The notes under the pieces are model-generated. The model saw only the letters and a list, made by a program, of their open reading frames with translations. It was not told where the DNA came from and made no database searches. Position numbers and translations under genes: made by a program. 31,361 nt of DNA from Clostridium sp. CAG:169 (GTDB taxonomy: Bacteria; Bacillota; Clostridia; Oscillospirales; Ruminococcaceae), in assembly GCA_000435195.1 (NCBI GenBank), contig FR880255.1:18389-49749 (forward strand), read 5' to 3'. Shown one piece after another: positions 15,473-22,663 of this stretch (within the stretch, counting starts at the first letter, position 1; every line of letters begins with the position of its first letter).

Positions 15473-15715
15473 CTACAGGATATTGTTCGCTTTGAGCAGG
15501 GATCGAACTGTGTCGGTTGGCTGAGCGCCGTTGGACATCCATTTCTTTGCTTTTTCAGCGTCGATCTGTACTGTTACCGGAGTTTTTGCCGGATCATAGT
15601 AACCGATCTCTTCGATGAATCTGCCGTTGCGTGGATAACGGGAATCAGCTACAACGATACGGTAGAATGGAGCTTTTTTCGCACCCATTCTGCGAAGTCT
15701 AATTTTAACAGCCAT
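15473..15715 (-). CDS. rpsP: 30S ribosomal protein S16
   Basis: Small-subunit protein that stabilises 16S rRNA folding. The 80-residue protein begins AVKIRLRRMGAKKAPFYRIVVADSR, the S16 signature, followed by RNGRFIEEIGYYDP. The ATG at 15715 is preferred over a GTG three codons upstream because AGGAGG lies 8 nt before it and overlaps that GTG. It sits between ffh (63 nt) and khpA (13 nt), as in most Firmicutes. Confidence 0.97.
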   Translation of the reverse strand: MAVKIRLRRMGAKKAPFYRIVVADSRYPRNGRFIEEIGYYDPAKTPVTVQIDAEKAKKWMSNGAQPTDTVRSLLKANNIL

Positions 15716-15787
15716 TTCTGTCACCTCCTGAACCTTTCAAATACTCTATATCAATTTCCCCATAAATCAGGAATTTGATAAACTGTT

Positions 15788-17152
15788 TTACATGGGCGGC
15801 ATATTCTTGAGCATTGCGGGATTAAAGGGCATTCTTCTGCGGCGTTTGCTGCCTTTGCCCTTGCCGCCGAGCATCTTCATCATCTCTTTCATCTGCTTGT
15901 ACTGCTTGAGAACACGGTTGACACGCGGTACGTCGGTGCCGCTGCCCGCTGCGATCCTGCGCTTTCTGGCAGGATTGATGATGTCCGGGTTTGCTCTTTC
16001 CTCTTTGGTCATCGAATTGATGATTGCTTCCAGATACTTAATCTCCTGCTCGCCCGCCTGCGCCGTTTCATCGGTAATCTTGCCGGACATTCCGGGGAAC
16101 ATCTCCAGAATCTTTCCCAAAGGTCCCATATTTCTAACCTGCTTGATCTGTTCGAGCAGGTCGCTCATATCAAAAGAATTTTCCTTGAGTTTCTGGGCAA
16201 CTTCCATTGCCTTCTTCTCATCGACCTCATCCTGTGCCTTTTCAATCAGGGTGAGTACGTCACCCATGCCCAGGATACGGGATGCCATACGGTCGGGATG
16301 GAAGACCTCCAGGTCCTCAAGCTTTTCGCCGATACCGGCAAACTTGATTGGCTTTCCGGTGACCGCCCGAACCGACAGTGCTGCACCGCCTCGGGTGTCG
16401 CCGTCGAGCTTGGTGAGGATTACGCCGTCGATTCCCAGCGTATCATTGAAGCTCTGTGCTACATTGACTGCGTCCTGACCGGTCATCGCATCGATTACCA
16501 GCAGAATCTCGTGAGGATGGACCTCCGACTTGATGTCCTGCAACTCCTGCATCAGCTGTTCGTCGATGTGCAAGCGTCCGGCAGTATCCAGGATGACGAT
16601 GTCGTTGCCATAGTCCTTGGCGTGTTTGATTGCATTTTTGGCAATCTCCACCGGACTGATGGTGCCCATTTCAAAGACAGGTGTATCGACCTGTGCTCCG
16701 ACTACCTTCAACTGCTCGATAGCAGCCGGGCGGTAAACGTCACAGGCAACCAGCAACGGGCGTTTGCCCTGCTTGCGGAACATCCGTGCCAGCTTTGCCG
16801 AGTGGGTGGTCTTACCGGAACCCTGCAAGCCGCACATCATAATGATGGTCGGAAGTTTGGAAGAAAAATTGATGCGGCTGTCGGTCGAACCCATCAGCTC
16901 GGTCAGCTCATCGCGCACAATCTTGATGACCTGCTGTGCCGGAGTCAGACTGGAAAGGACCTCTTCGCCGACCGCTTTTTCGGTGACGTTTTTGACAAAG
17001 TCCTTGGCTACCTTATAATTGACGTCCGCTTCCAACAGTGCAAGGCGGACCTCACGCATTGCTTCCTTTACATCATTCTCAGAAAGCTTTCCCTTTGAGC
17101 GAAGCTTTTTAAAGGCTTGATTAAGCTTTTCAGCAAGTCCCTCAAATGCCAT
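15788..17152 (-). CDS. ffh: Signal recognition particle GTPase Ffh
   Basis: The protein subunit of the bacterial signal recognition particle, which binds 4.5S RNA and signal sequences and docks with FtsY. Of its 454 residues, the N domain is ~1-95. The G domain carries G1 GLQGSGKTTHSAKLA, G3 DTAGRL and G4 TKLDGDTRGGAAL. The C-terminal M domain is Met-rich with ...RRRRMPFNPAMLKNMPPM. ATG at 17152 has GGAGGAAG upstream. It is 26 nt downstream of ylxM, in the order known from Bacillus. No 4.5S RNA gene was recognised in the window. Confidence 0.97.
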   Translation of the reverse strand: MAFEGLAEKLNQAFKKLRSKGKLSENDVKEAMREVRLALLEADVNYKVAKDFVKNVTEKAVGEEVLSSLTPAQQVIKIVRDELTELMGSTDSRINFSSKLPTIIMMCGLQGSGKTTHSAKLARMFRKQGKRPLLVACDVYRPAAIEQLKVVGAQVDTPVFEMGTISPVEIAKNAIKHAKDYGNDIVILDTAGRLHIDEQLMQELQDIKSEVHPHEILLVIDAMTGQDAVNVAQSFNDTLGIDGVILTKLDGDTRGGAALSVRAVTGKPIKFAGIGEKLEDLEVFHPDRMASRILGMGDVLTLIEKAQDEVDEKKAMEVAQKLKENSFDMSDLLEQIKQVRNMGPLGKILEMFPGMSGKITDETAQAGEQEIKYLEAIINSMTKEERANPDIINPARKRRIAAGSGTDVPRVNRVLKQYKQMKEMMKMLGGKGKGSKRRRRMPFNPAMLKNMPPM

Positions 17153-17178
17153 CGGTCTTCCTCCATTTCCTGTTGATT

Positions 17179-17541
17179 TTATTCTTCAATCTGTTGGGCA
17201 AGCTCGACGATCTTCTCAGCATTCTTTTCTATCTTTCTGTTTGGCGCATACCGCTGTGCCTCAAAGGCGATCTCCTGCGCACAGGAGGTGATCTGCTCAA
17301 GCTTTTCCTGATATTCTCTGAATTTTCTGGCAAGTCCCAGCCGCTGCTCCATCTCCAGCAGGGTGCCTTCTGCGCGCTTGATGCTGTCGCGCACGCCCTG
17401 TCGGGTGATGTTGGCAAGCTGTGCAATCTCCGCCAGCGAAAGGTCCTCGTTGTAATAAAGCTGTGCTACCTCCAGCTGCTTTTCGGTCAGCATCTGACCG
17501 TAATAATCCAGCAGAATGGAAATCTCCAGATTCTTTGCCAT
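17179..17541 (-). CDS. ylxM: YlxM family helix-turn-helix protein
   Basis: A 120-aa protein of the YlxM/p13 family, which always sits before ffh and is reported in streptococci to stimulate the SRP pathway. The N-terminal half is a sigma-70 region 4-like helix-turn-helix (LLDYYGQMLTEKQLEVAQLYY, LSLAEIAQLANITRQGVRDSI); the rest is a charged helix. Start at 17541 (AKNLEISILLDYYG) with GGGAGCTGTACC; longer upstream frames lie in the leader. First gene of the ffh cluster, under a perfect-consensus promoter. Confidence 0.92.
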   Translation of the reverse strand: MAKNLEISILLDYYGQMLTEKQLEVAQLYYNEDLSLAEIAQLANITRQGVRDSIKRAEGTLLEMEQRLGLARKFREYQEKLEQITSCAQEIAFEAQRYAPNRKIEKNAEKIVELAQQIEE

Positions 17542-17572
17542 GGTACAGCTCCCTTTCCCTGTCGGTCCCCAT

Positions 17573-17592
17573 GTAAAGGCAAACACCTTTAC
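17573..17592 (-). ncRNA. Small stem-loop in the ylxM leader
   Basis: GTAAAGG / CCTTTAC, a perfect 7-bp stem with a 6-nt loop, about 10 nt after the expected transcription start and ~30 nt before the ribosome binding site. It may stabilise the 5' end of this long transcript. No known riboswitch or ribosomal-protein leader was recognised. Confidence 0.4.
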
Positions 17593-17608
17593 TGAACTTA
17601 CCTTTGCT

Positions 17609-17637
17609 ATTATACCTGAGCCACGTCCATCTGTCAA
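17609..17637 (-). promoter_or_regulatory. Perfect-consensus promoter of the ylxM-ffh cluster
   Basis: Minus-strand -35 TTGACA (17632-17637), 17-nt spacer, -10 TATAAT (17609-17614). Every position matches the SigA consensus with optimal spacing, as expected for a highly expressed translation and secretion operon. Confidence 0.85.
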
Positions 17638-17716
17638 GGCTTTTTCCTTTACACAGTTTCAAAAAGTTTGCTGTGAAAAACTCTTTCTTTTCGTTGCTTT
17701 TGAACAAGTTGCACCG

Positions 17717-18349
17717 CTATTGCCCGCTTTCCCAGCGGATTTCCTTTGCAAACTCCTCTGCCTGCTCTTTCGTCAGCGCATCCTGCGCAAAGGATACCGT
17801 CAGATAGCAGGCTTTGTTTTGGTCGAAGCTTGCCACCCCGATCCCCTCCAGATAAGGCACCTCTGCCGCCGATTTCCCGCTGTTCATCTGCACCGGGTCC
17901 TTGTGGTAGGTGGTTGCTACCACACTTTCCACACCGTCCTGTGCAAAAACAGGCTGGTACGGCTCAAACTCCCAACCGGCAACGCTGCCCAACCGCAGCG
18001 AGGCATAGGCAACCTTGTAATGCTCCTGAGGCGGCACTCCCGATACCGGCTCATATTCCTCCACCGACAGCTCTGCCATCTCTTTTCCCTCACAGTACAG
18101 TAAAGCCTGTGCCAGCACTGCATCCCGTTTGGGTGTTTGCTCTTTCAGCTCCCAGCCATCCGGCAGAGAAAGGGCGATGGAAAACGCTTCTCCCTTCGCT
18201 GTCCGGCAGGCAAGGCTTGCAGTGTTTTCCGGCTGTTCTTCTGTGATACTTTCCTTTTTATCGGCAGGATTGGGATTTTCTTGTGCTGTTTTAGCTGCAC
18301 ATCCTGTACAGAGCAGCAGCGTCAGCAGAATCAGTAAAAGCTTTTTCAT
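17717..18349 (-). CDS. Putative lipoprotein of unknown function
   Basis: A 210-aa protein beginning MKKLLLILLTLLLCTGC, a lipoprotein signal with the acceptor Cys at 17 (LCTGC), then a Ser/Pro/Glu-rich linker (~20-45) and a globular mixed alpha/beta part. The motif SLPDGWEL recalls small surface lipoproteins that begin with a strand-turn-strand unit, but I do not recognise the family. The start at 18349 has AAGGAGAAGGAAG; longer frames would cross the upstream terminator. It is a single-gene unit with a strong promoter and no obvious terminator. Expected location is the outer face of the cytoplasmic membrane. Confidence 0.8.
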   Translation of the reverse strand: MKKLLLILLTLLLCTGCAAKTAQENPNPADKKESITEEQPENTASLACRTAKGEAFSIALSLPDGWELKEQTPKRDAVLAQALLYCEGKEMAELSVEEYEPVSGVPPQEHYKVAYASLRLGSVAGWEFEPYQPVFAQDGVESVVATTYHKDPVQMNSGKSAAEVPYLEGIGVASFDQNKACYLTVSFAQDALTKEQAEEFAKEIRWESGQ

Positions 18350-18391
18350 CTTCCTTCTCCTTTCAAGGCGGATACTTCCTATCTTTCCTTC

Positions 18392-18421
18392 ATTATAGGG
18401 CAGGTTTTCACAGGCTGTCAA
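18392..18421 (-). promoter_or_regulatory. Promoter of the lipoprotein gene
   Basis: Minus-strand -35 TTGACA (18416-18421), 18-nt spacer, -10 TATAAT (18392-18397), lying just after the aldolase terminator and about 43 nt before the start codon. Confidence 0.75.
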
Positions 18422-18442
18422 CCAAAGAACAACAAAAATAAA

Positions 18443-18481
18443 ACCGGTAAGGAAGGCGCTGATGACGCCTTCCTTACCGGT
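18443..18481 (-). terminator. Terminator of the dppA-hydrolase-aldolase operon
   Basis: A perfect 16-bp stem (ACCGGTAAGGAAGGCG / CGCCTTCCTTACCGGT) with a 7-nt loop, 26 nt after the aldolase stop, followed on the minus strand by TTTATTTTTGTTG. Confidence 0.88.
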
Positions 18482-18507
18482 CAAAGTTTCCTCATGGACA
18501 GACACCC

Positions 18508-19542
18508 TTACAGAGCGCGGATGTCCTCCAAAAGCTGCTGGACATTCTGGTCCTGTGTTGCCCAGCTGGTGCAAAAACGTACAACGGTGTGGGTTTCATC
18601 ATACTCTTCCCAAATCTCATACGAATACTTCTGCGCCAACTTGTCCATCTGCTCGCGGGTCAGGATTGGGAACTGCTGGTTGGTCGAGGAATCGCTGTCC
18701 ATCTGGATTCCTTTTTCCTCAAAGGCGCGGCGAATCGCCATCGATTGCTCGACCGCCTTTTTGCAGATGGTAAAATAGAGGTCATCTTCGAACAATACAT
18801 CAAACTGGATTCCCAGATAGCGTCCCTTTGCCAGCAGACCGCCGTGCTGCTTGATGGTGTAACGGAAGCCTTCCTTGAGAGCCGGATTGGTAATGACCAA
18901 CGCCTCCCCCATCACTGCGCCGCACTTGGTACCGCCGATGTAGAACATATCGCACAACGATGCGATGTCCTGCAAGGTAACGTCCGCATCCGGGCTGGTC
19001 AGTCCGTATCCCATGCGTGCGCCGTCGATGTAGAGCGGGATTCCGTTCTCATGGCAGGCGGCGCTCAGCTCCTGCAACTCCTTCTTGGTATAAAGGCTGC
19101 CGATTTCGGTCGGGAAGGAGATGTAGACCATCCCCGGCTGCACCATGTGCTCCCGCATGGTATTGGTCTGGTGGCTGTGACAAAATTCACGGACCTGGTC
19201 TGCGGTGATTTTTCCATCTACGCAGGGAATCGGCAGGACCTTGTGACCGGTTGCCTCGATGGCACCTGTCTCATGGCAGGCAATGTGACCATCGTGTGCT
19301 GCCAGCACGCCCTGATATGGGCGAAGAATGGAAGCGATTGCAGTCAGATTGGTTTGGGTGCCACCCACCAGAAAATGAACGTCTGCATCCGGGCAGCCGC
19401 ACGCCTGACGGATTCTCTCTCTTGCGCTGTCACAGTAGTGGTCGGTGCTGTAGCCGGTCAGCTGCTCCATATTGGTGGAGAGCATCTTCTCCAAAATTTT
19501 CGGATGTCCGCCTTCCAGGTAATCACAGTTAAAGTATATCAT
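18508..19542 (-). CDS. Threonine aldolase / beta-eliminating lyase family PLP enzyme
   Basis: A 344-aa fold-type I pyridoxal-phosphate enzyme. The likely reaction is L-threonine or allo-threonine to glycine plus acetaldehyde, although relatives also act on other beta-hydroxy amino acids. PLP contacts seen: Lys206 in YIGGTKCGA (Schiff base), Asp173 in LYIDGARMGYG, and His83 in AAHDGHIACHETGAIE, which stacks on the ring. The N-terminal FNCDYLEGGHP... differs from the standard DTVTRPT opening of low-specificity aldolases and is typical of a Firmicutes subgroup. ATG at 19542 follows GGGGGAAATTTCG. It is the last gene of the operon, 60 nt after the hydrolase with a GC-rich hairpin between. Confidence 0.85.
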   Translation of the reverse strand: MIYFNCDYLEGGHPKILEKMLSTNMEQLTGYSTDHYCDSARERIRQACGCPDADVHFLVGGTQTNLTAIASILRPYQGVLAAHDGHIACHETGAIEATGHKVLPIPCVDGKITADQVREFCHSHQTNTMREHMVQPGMVYISFPTEIGSLYTKKELQELSAACHENGIPLYIDGARMGYGLTSPDADVTLQDIASLCDMFYIGGTKCGAVMGEALVITNPALKEGFRYTIKQHGGLLAKGRYLGIQFDVLFEDDLYFTICKKAVEQSMAIRRAFEEKGIQMDSDSSTNQQFPILTREQMDKLAQKYSYEIWEEYDETHTVVRFCTSWATQDQNVQQLLEDIRAL

Positions 19543-19576
19543 CGAAATTTCCCCCTAGATTTATTACAACAAGAAT

Positions 19577-19601
19577 GCCGCCGGGCACAATTCCGGCTGG
19601 C
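19577..19601 (-). other. GC-rich hairpin between hydrolase and aldolase genes
   Basis: Minus strand GCCAGCCGG...CCCGGCGGC can pair with one bulge around AATTGTG. There is no clear T tract, so it is more likely an intra-operon processing or stabilising stem than a terminator. Confidence 0.3.
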
Positions 19602-19602
19602 T

Positions 19603-20130
19603 TTATCTGCCCTGGACCTCCACCTGCACGCCCTGCAGGATGTCCAGCGCTTTTTCATTCATTCCATCGTCGTTGCTGGCTGTGCAGCGGGCATCGACGA
19701 TCAACTTTGCTTCCGGCAGCGCCGCCTTGAGCAGCACTGCATTGGAAAGCACACAGATATTGGAAACCACGCCACACAGCTCGATGACATCGAACTGCTG
19801 CTCCCGGGCATACTCTCCCAGCTCCCACGAACCAAAGCACGGCTTGTCAAAGCAGCGGTCCTGCGGGCAGCGCAGCTGCTCGACCTTTCCATACAGCTGC
19901 CATCCATCCGAGCCCTTTTTACAGTGCTCAATCGGCAGATTCCTTCCCTCCTGGGTTTGCAGGTAATCCTCCCCGTGGGTATCAAAGGTAAAGAGAATCT
20001 CTTCGCCCTGCTCCCGCGCCTGCTCGATTTTGCGGCAGATTGCCTGCTCGAGCTGAACCGCCTTTTCAAAACCCAGTGCGCCGTCCACAAAATCCTTCTG
20101 GTAATCGACCACGATCAGAGCCTTTTTCAT
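19603..20130 (-). CDS. Isochorismatase-family cysteine hydrolase
   Basis: A 175-aa alpha/beta hydrolase of the nicotinamidase/isochorismatase superfamily. The catalytic triad is visible as Asp9 (IVVDYQKDF), Lys96 (CFDKPCFGS) and Cys126 (GVVSNICVLSNA), with a cis-peptide Val-Val before it. FTFDTHGEDY and PIEHCKKGSDGW correspond to the region that carries the metal site in nicotinamidases, but only part of the Asp/His set is recognisable, so nicotinamidase activity is uncertain. A closely related amidase is equally possible. ATG at 20130 has AGGAGGAGCACAG. It is 18 nt after dppA, so it is co-transcribed with a D-aminopeptidase-like enzyme and may act in the same salvage route. Confidence 0.85.
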   Translation of the reverse strand: MKKALIVVDYQKDFVDGALGFEKAVQLEQAICRKIEQAREQGEEILFTFDTHGEDYLQTQEGRNLPIEHCKKGSDGWQLYGKVEQLRCPQDRCFDKPCFGSWELGEYAREQQFDVIELCGVVSNICVLSNAVLLKAALPEAKLIVDARCTASNDDGMNEKALDILQGVQVEVQGR

Positions 20131-20148
20131 CTGTGCTCCTCCTGTGCC

Positions 20149-20988
20149 TTAACCCAAACGGGACATGGTGGCAATACCGTGGATTGCATCATAGATTTCG
20201 GTAAAGCTGGTGCTTTCAAATTCAACCGTACGTCCTGCGGTGCGGTGGATACCCGGCATCTGCTGTACCTGGTCGCACTTGGCTGCATTGGTCAGGTCCA
20301 TGCGGCAGTGGTACGGAGCCTGTAAAGTGTACAGCTGTGGACGTTCGTTTTCATCCAGTGCTTTTTTGACCGCTGCGATAGTTTCTTCCTTCAGCAGCTT
20401 CTTTGGTTTGTACACCGCAGAAAATCTCGAAAGCGACTGCTTGGTGCAGACAAATTCCGGCCATGGCATCATACCCTCGCCCTTCATCTGACGCTCCAGA
20501 CCGGAGTCCCCGATAATCAGTCCGACCGGAACCTTGTGGACAATGCCGGCATAGGCGGAATTGATGGTGCCTTCGTTCATCAGCTGACCGTTGATGTAGA
20601 TGTTCTGCACCGATGCGCCCGAGTAGGTGTGGTCCATCGAGCTGGCAGCTTCTCCCGCTCCTGCATGGTAGCCGACTAAGAACACCATGTCAAAGCTGTC
20701 GTCCATTGCCGGCATCATGTACTGCGGACGCGGGCTGCCGCTGACCAGCCATACCCTTTCGTCCTTGTCGTTGAGCCGGTCGTAGGAAAGGTTCTGTCCT
20801 CCGCCGTGAGAATCTGCAATGTAGATGTGGGTGATTTCCTTGTTGTGCTTGGATTTGGAGATACCTTCCAGCACCCACTCCACCTGCTCGTTCATTGCGT
20901 TGCGGAACCGCTCTCTGTCCTCTGTTTCATCCTTCCAGTTGGTAATCCCTGCCAGACCTTCCATATCGACCGAGATGTACAGTTTCAT
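20149..20988 (-). CDS. M55-family D-aminopeptidase (DppA-like)
   Basis: A 279-aa zinc D-aminopeptidase of the M55 family; DppA of Bacillus subtilis releases D-alanine from D-Ala-D-Ala peptides and forms a decameric ring. Zinc ligands expected from the family are seen: Asp8 and Glu10 in YISVDMEGLAGI, His61 in IADSHGGGQN, His108 in VFLVGYHAGAG and Glu139 in LMNEGTINSAYAG. No dipeptide ABC transporter (dppBCDE) is adjacent, unlike Bacillus, so the gene has been recruited into a small metabolic operon with a cysteine hydrolase and an aldolase. ATG at 20988 follows AAGGGTAGTG, a modest site. It is divergent from the MFS gene. Confidence 0.9.
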   Translation of the reverse strand: MKLYISVDMEGLAGITNWKDETEDRERFRNAMNEQVEWVLEGISKSKHNKEITHIYIADSHGGGQNLSYDRLNDKDERVWLVSGSPRPQYMMPAMDDSFDMVFLVGYHAGAGEAASSMDHTYSGASVQNIYINGQLMNEGTINSAYAGIVHKVPVGLIIGDSGLERQMKGEGMMPWPEFVCTKQSLSRFSAVYKPKKLLKEETIAAVKKALDENERPQLYTLQAPYHCRMDLTNAAKCDQVQQMPGIHRTAGRTVEFESTSFTEIYDAIHGIATMSRLG

Positions 20989-21291
20989 AGATACACTACC
21001 CTTCTGTTTGTTTTTTTTTTATCATTTGACCTAATTGTATCACTGCTCCGCTCGATTGGAAAGAGCTTTTTTATACAATTTAGTCAAAAAATAATCAAAA
21101 AATTTTATGATATTTGCAATTTCTCCTGCATATTCCCCATTTCCCGGGCAATTTTTTTCAATTCTTTACCAGAGCTTGACCTTACACTTCTTGACAGCTT
21201 TCACAAAATCCTTTATTGTAAATGCACAGGTGTTTTTTATTTGGATTTTGCCTGCTGTACATGCAGGAAATCTGTTCAGGAGGAACCAACT
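20989..21291. other. Divergent intergenic region, dppA operon / MFS gene
   Basis: About 300 nt of AT-rich sequence with no supported gene. It contains the MFS promoter (21191-21219). For dppA a possible minus-strand -10 TACAAT lies near 21035, but no good -35 was found. No perfect operator-like palindrome was seen. Confidence 0.5.
21191..21219 (+). promoter_or_regulatory. SigA-type promoter of the MFS gene
   Basis: -35 TTGACA (21191-21196), 17-nt spacer, -10 TATTGT (21214-21219). A short stem CCTGC...GCAGG follows in the leader, upstream of the AGGAGG at 21278-21283. Confidence 0.65.
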
Positions 21292-22512
21292 ATGACTCAA
21301 TTTTCAAAGCAGGAAAAAAGCTGGATTTTGTACGACGTTGCCAATTCCGCTTTTACCATGCTGGTGTCAACCACCATCCCCATCTATTTCCGCTCGCTTG
21401 CCGAGCAAAGCGTTTCTGAAGCGACCGCATCGGGCATCTGGGGACTTGCCACTTCGATTGCGGTACTCATTCTGGCAGTACTCTCTCCGTTTTTGGGAGC
21501 GCTTGCGGACTACCGAGGAATGAAAAAAAAGATTTTCTCTGCCTTTCTTACCGTGGGTGTCATCGGTCTGCTGCTGCTTTCCTTTGCCGGCAGTTGGATT
21601 TCCTATCTCATGCTGTTTGTTTTGACCCGACTGTGTTACAGCGCCTGCAACATCTTTTATGATTCGATGCTGGTGGATGTCACACCCGACGAGCGGATGG
21701 ACCGCGTGTCCTCCTACGGATATGCGCTGGGCTACATTGGAAGCTGTATTCCCTTCACCATCGGCATCCTGCTCATCCTGCTGCGCCCGTTCGGTCTGTC
21801 CACCCAGTCTGCCACCCAAATTTCTTTTATCATCACTGCTGTCTGGTGGGTGCTACTGACCATTCCGCTGTTGCGCAATGTCCGTCAGACCCATTATCTG
21901 GAGCGTCGCAGCAATCAGGTCAGCCACGCCTTCTCCCGCGTGGGACAAACGCTCAAAAAGATTCGGCGCAATCCTTCCATCTTTTACTTCATCCTTGCCT
22001 ACTTTTGCTACATCGACGGCGTGTACACCATCATTTCGATGGCGACCACCTACGGCGGCGAGGTCGGCATCAGCGACACCAGCATGATTTTAGCTCTGCT
22101 GCTGACCCAGTTCGTTGCCTTTCCCTGTGCCATCCTCTCCAGCAAGCTTGCTGAAAAGCTGGGTACCCTAAAGGTCATCCGCATCTTCATCCTCATCTAC
22201 TGCGGCATCTGTGTCTTTGGCTATCAGCTGGACAAAAGCTGGGAATTCTGGGTGTTGGCAGTGGTGGTCGGCATGGCACAGGGCGGCATCCAGTCGCTCT
22301 CCCGCTCCTATTACGGCAGAATCATCCCCAAAAACGAATCCAACGAATACTTTGGATTTTTTGACATCTTCGGAAAATTTGCCGACTTTTTCGGTCCGCT
22401 CATCGTTTCCTTCTGCGCCTTTGTGTTCGGCACCTCCACCTATGGCATCCTGGCTCTGCTGGTGCTGTTTGTGATTGGGTATCTGCTGTTGAGAAAGGCG
22501 CCCGAAGCCTAA
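21292..22512 (+). CDS. UMF1/Atg22-like MFS transporter
   Basis: A 406-aa major facilitator protein with about 12 hydrophobic helices. The opening FSKQEKSWILYDVANSAFTMLV is the hallmark of the UMF1/Atg22-like group. The loop after helix 2 (LGALADYRGMKKKIF) is the MFS motif A. The second half carries MAQGGIQSLSRSYYGRIIPKNESNEYFGFFDIFGKFA, also typical of the group. In yeast Atg22 exports amino acids from the vacuole; the bacterial substrate is unknown. ATG at 21292 with AGGAGG 8 nt upstream is chosen; the frame extends far upstream but only as antisense of dppA. The gene is divergent from dppA and convergent with the heptad-repeat gene. Confidence 0.9.
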   Translation: MTQFSKQEKSWILYDVANSAFTMLVSTTIPIYFRSLAEQSVSEATASGIWGLATSIAVLILAVLSPFLGALADYRGMKKKIFSAFLTVGVIGLLLLSFAGSWISYLMLFVLTRLCYSACNIFYDSMLVDVTPDERMDRVSSYGYALGYIGSCIPFTIGILLILLRPFGLSTQSATQISFIITAVWWVLLTIPLLRNVRQTHYLERRSNQVSHAFSRVGQTLKKIRRNPSIFYFILAYFCYIDGVYTIISMATTYGGEVGISDTSMILALLLTQFVAFPCAILSSKLAEKLGTLKVIRIFILIYCGICVFGYQLDKSWEFWVLAVVVGMAQGGIQSLSRSYYGRIIPKNESNEYFGFFDIFGKFADFFGPLIVSFCAFVFGTSTYGILALLVLFVIGYLLLRKAPEA

Positions 22513-22605
22513 CGCTATCCTGGCATTTTCCATAGGATATGCCCAAGTTTTTTTAAAGTAAATCCTTTCTTTAGTATAACATAACGAAATCAATTTGCAA
22601 CAAAA

Positions 22606-22641
22606 AAAAACACGTTCCTGTTTGCTCAGGAACGTGTTTTT
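22606..22641. terminator. Bidirectional terminator, MFS gene / envelope operon
   Basis: A 15-bp stem AAAAACACGTTCCTG / CAGGAACGTGTTTTT with a 6-nt loop. A-rich flanks give T tracts in both directions (TTTTTCTGTTTTG on plus, TTTTTTTTTG on minus), so it ends both convergent transcripts. Confidence 0.88.
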
Positions 22642-22663
22642 CTGTTTTGTCCAAATTTTTACG

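Noticed and set aside
18589..20325. 578-codon plus-strand open frame
   Set aside because: It is antisense to three well-supported genes (aldolase, hydrolase, dppA-like) and its length reflects their GC-rich codon use.
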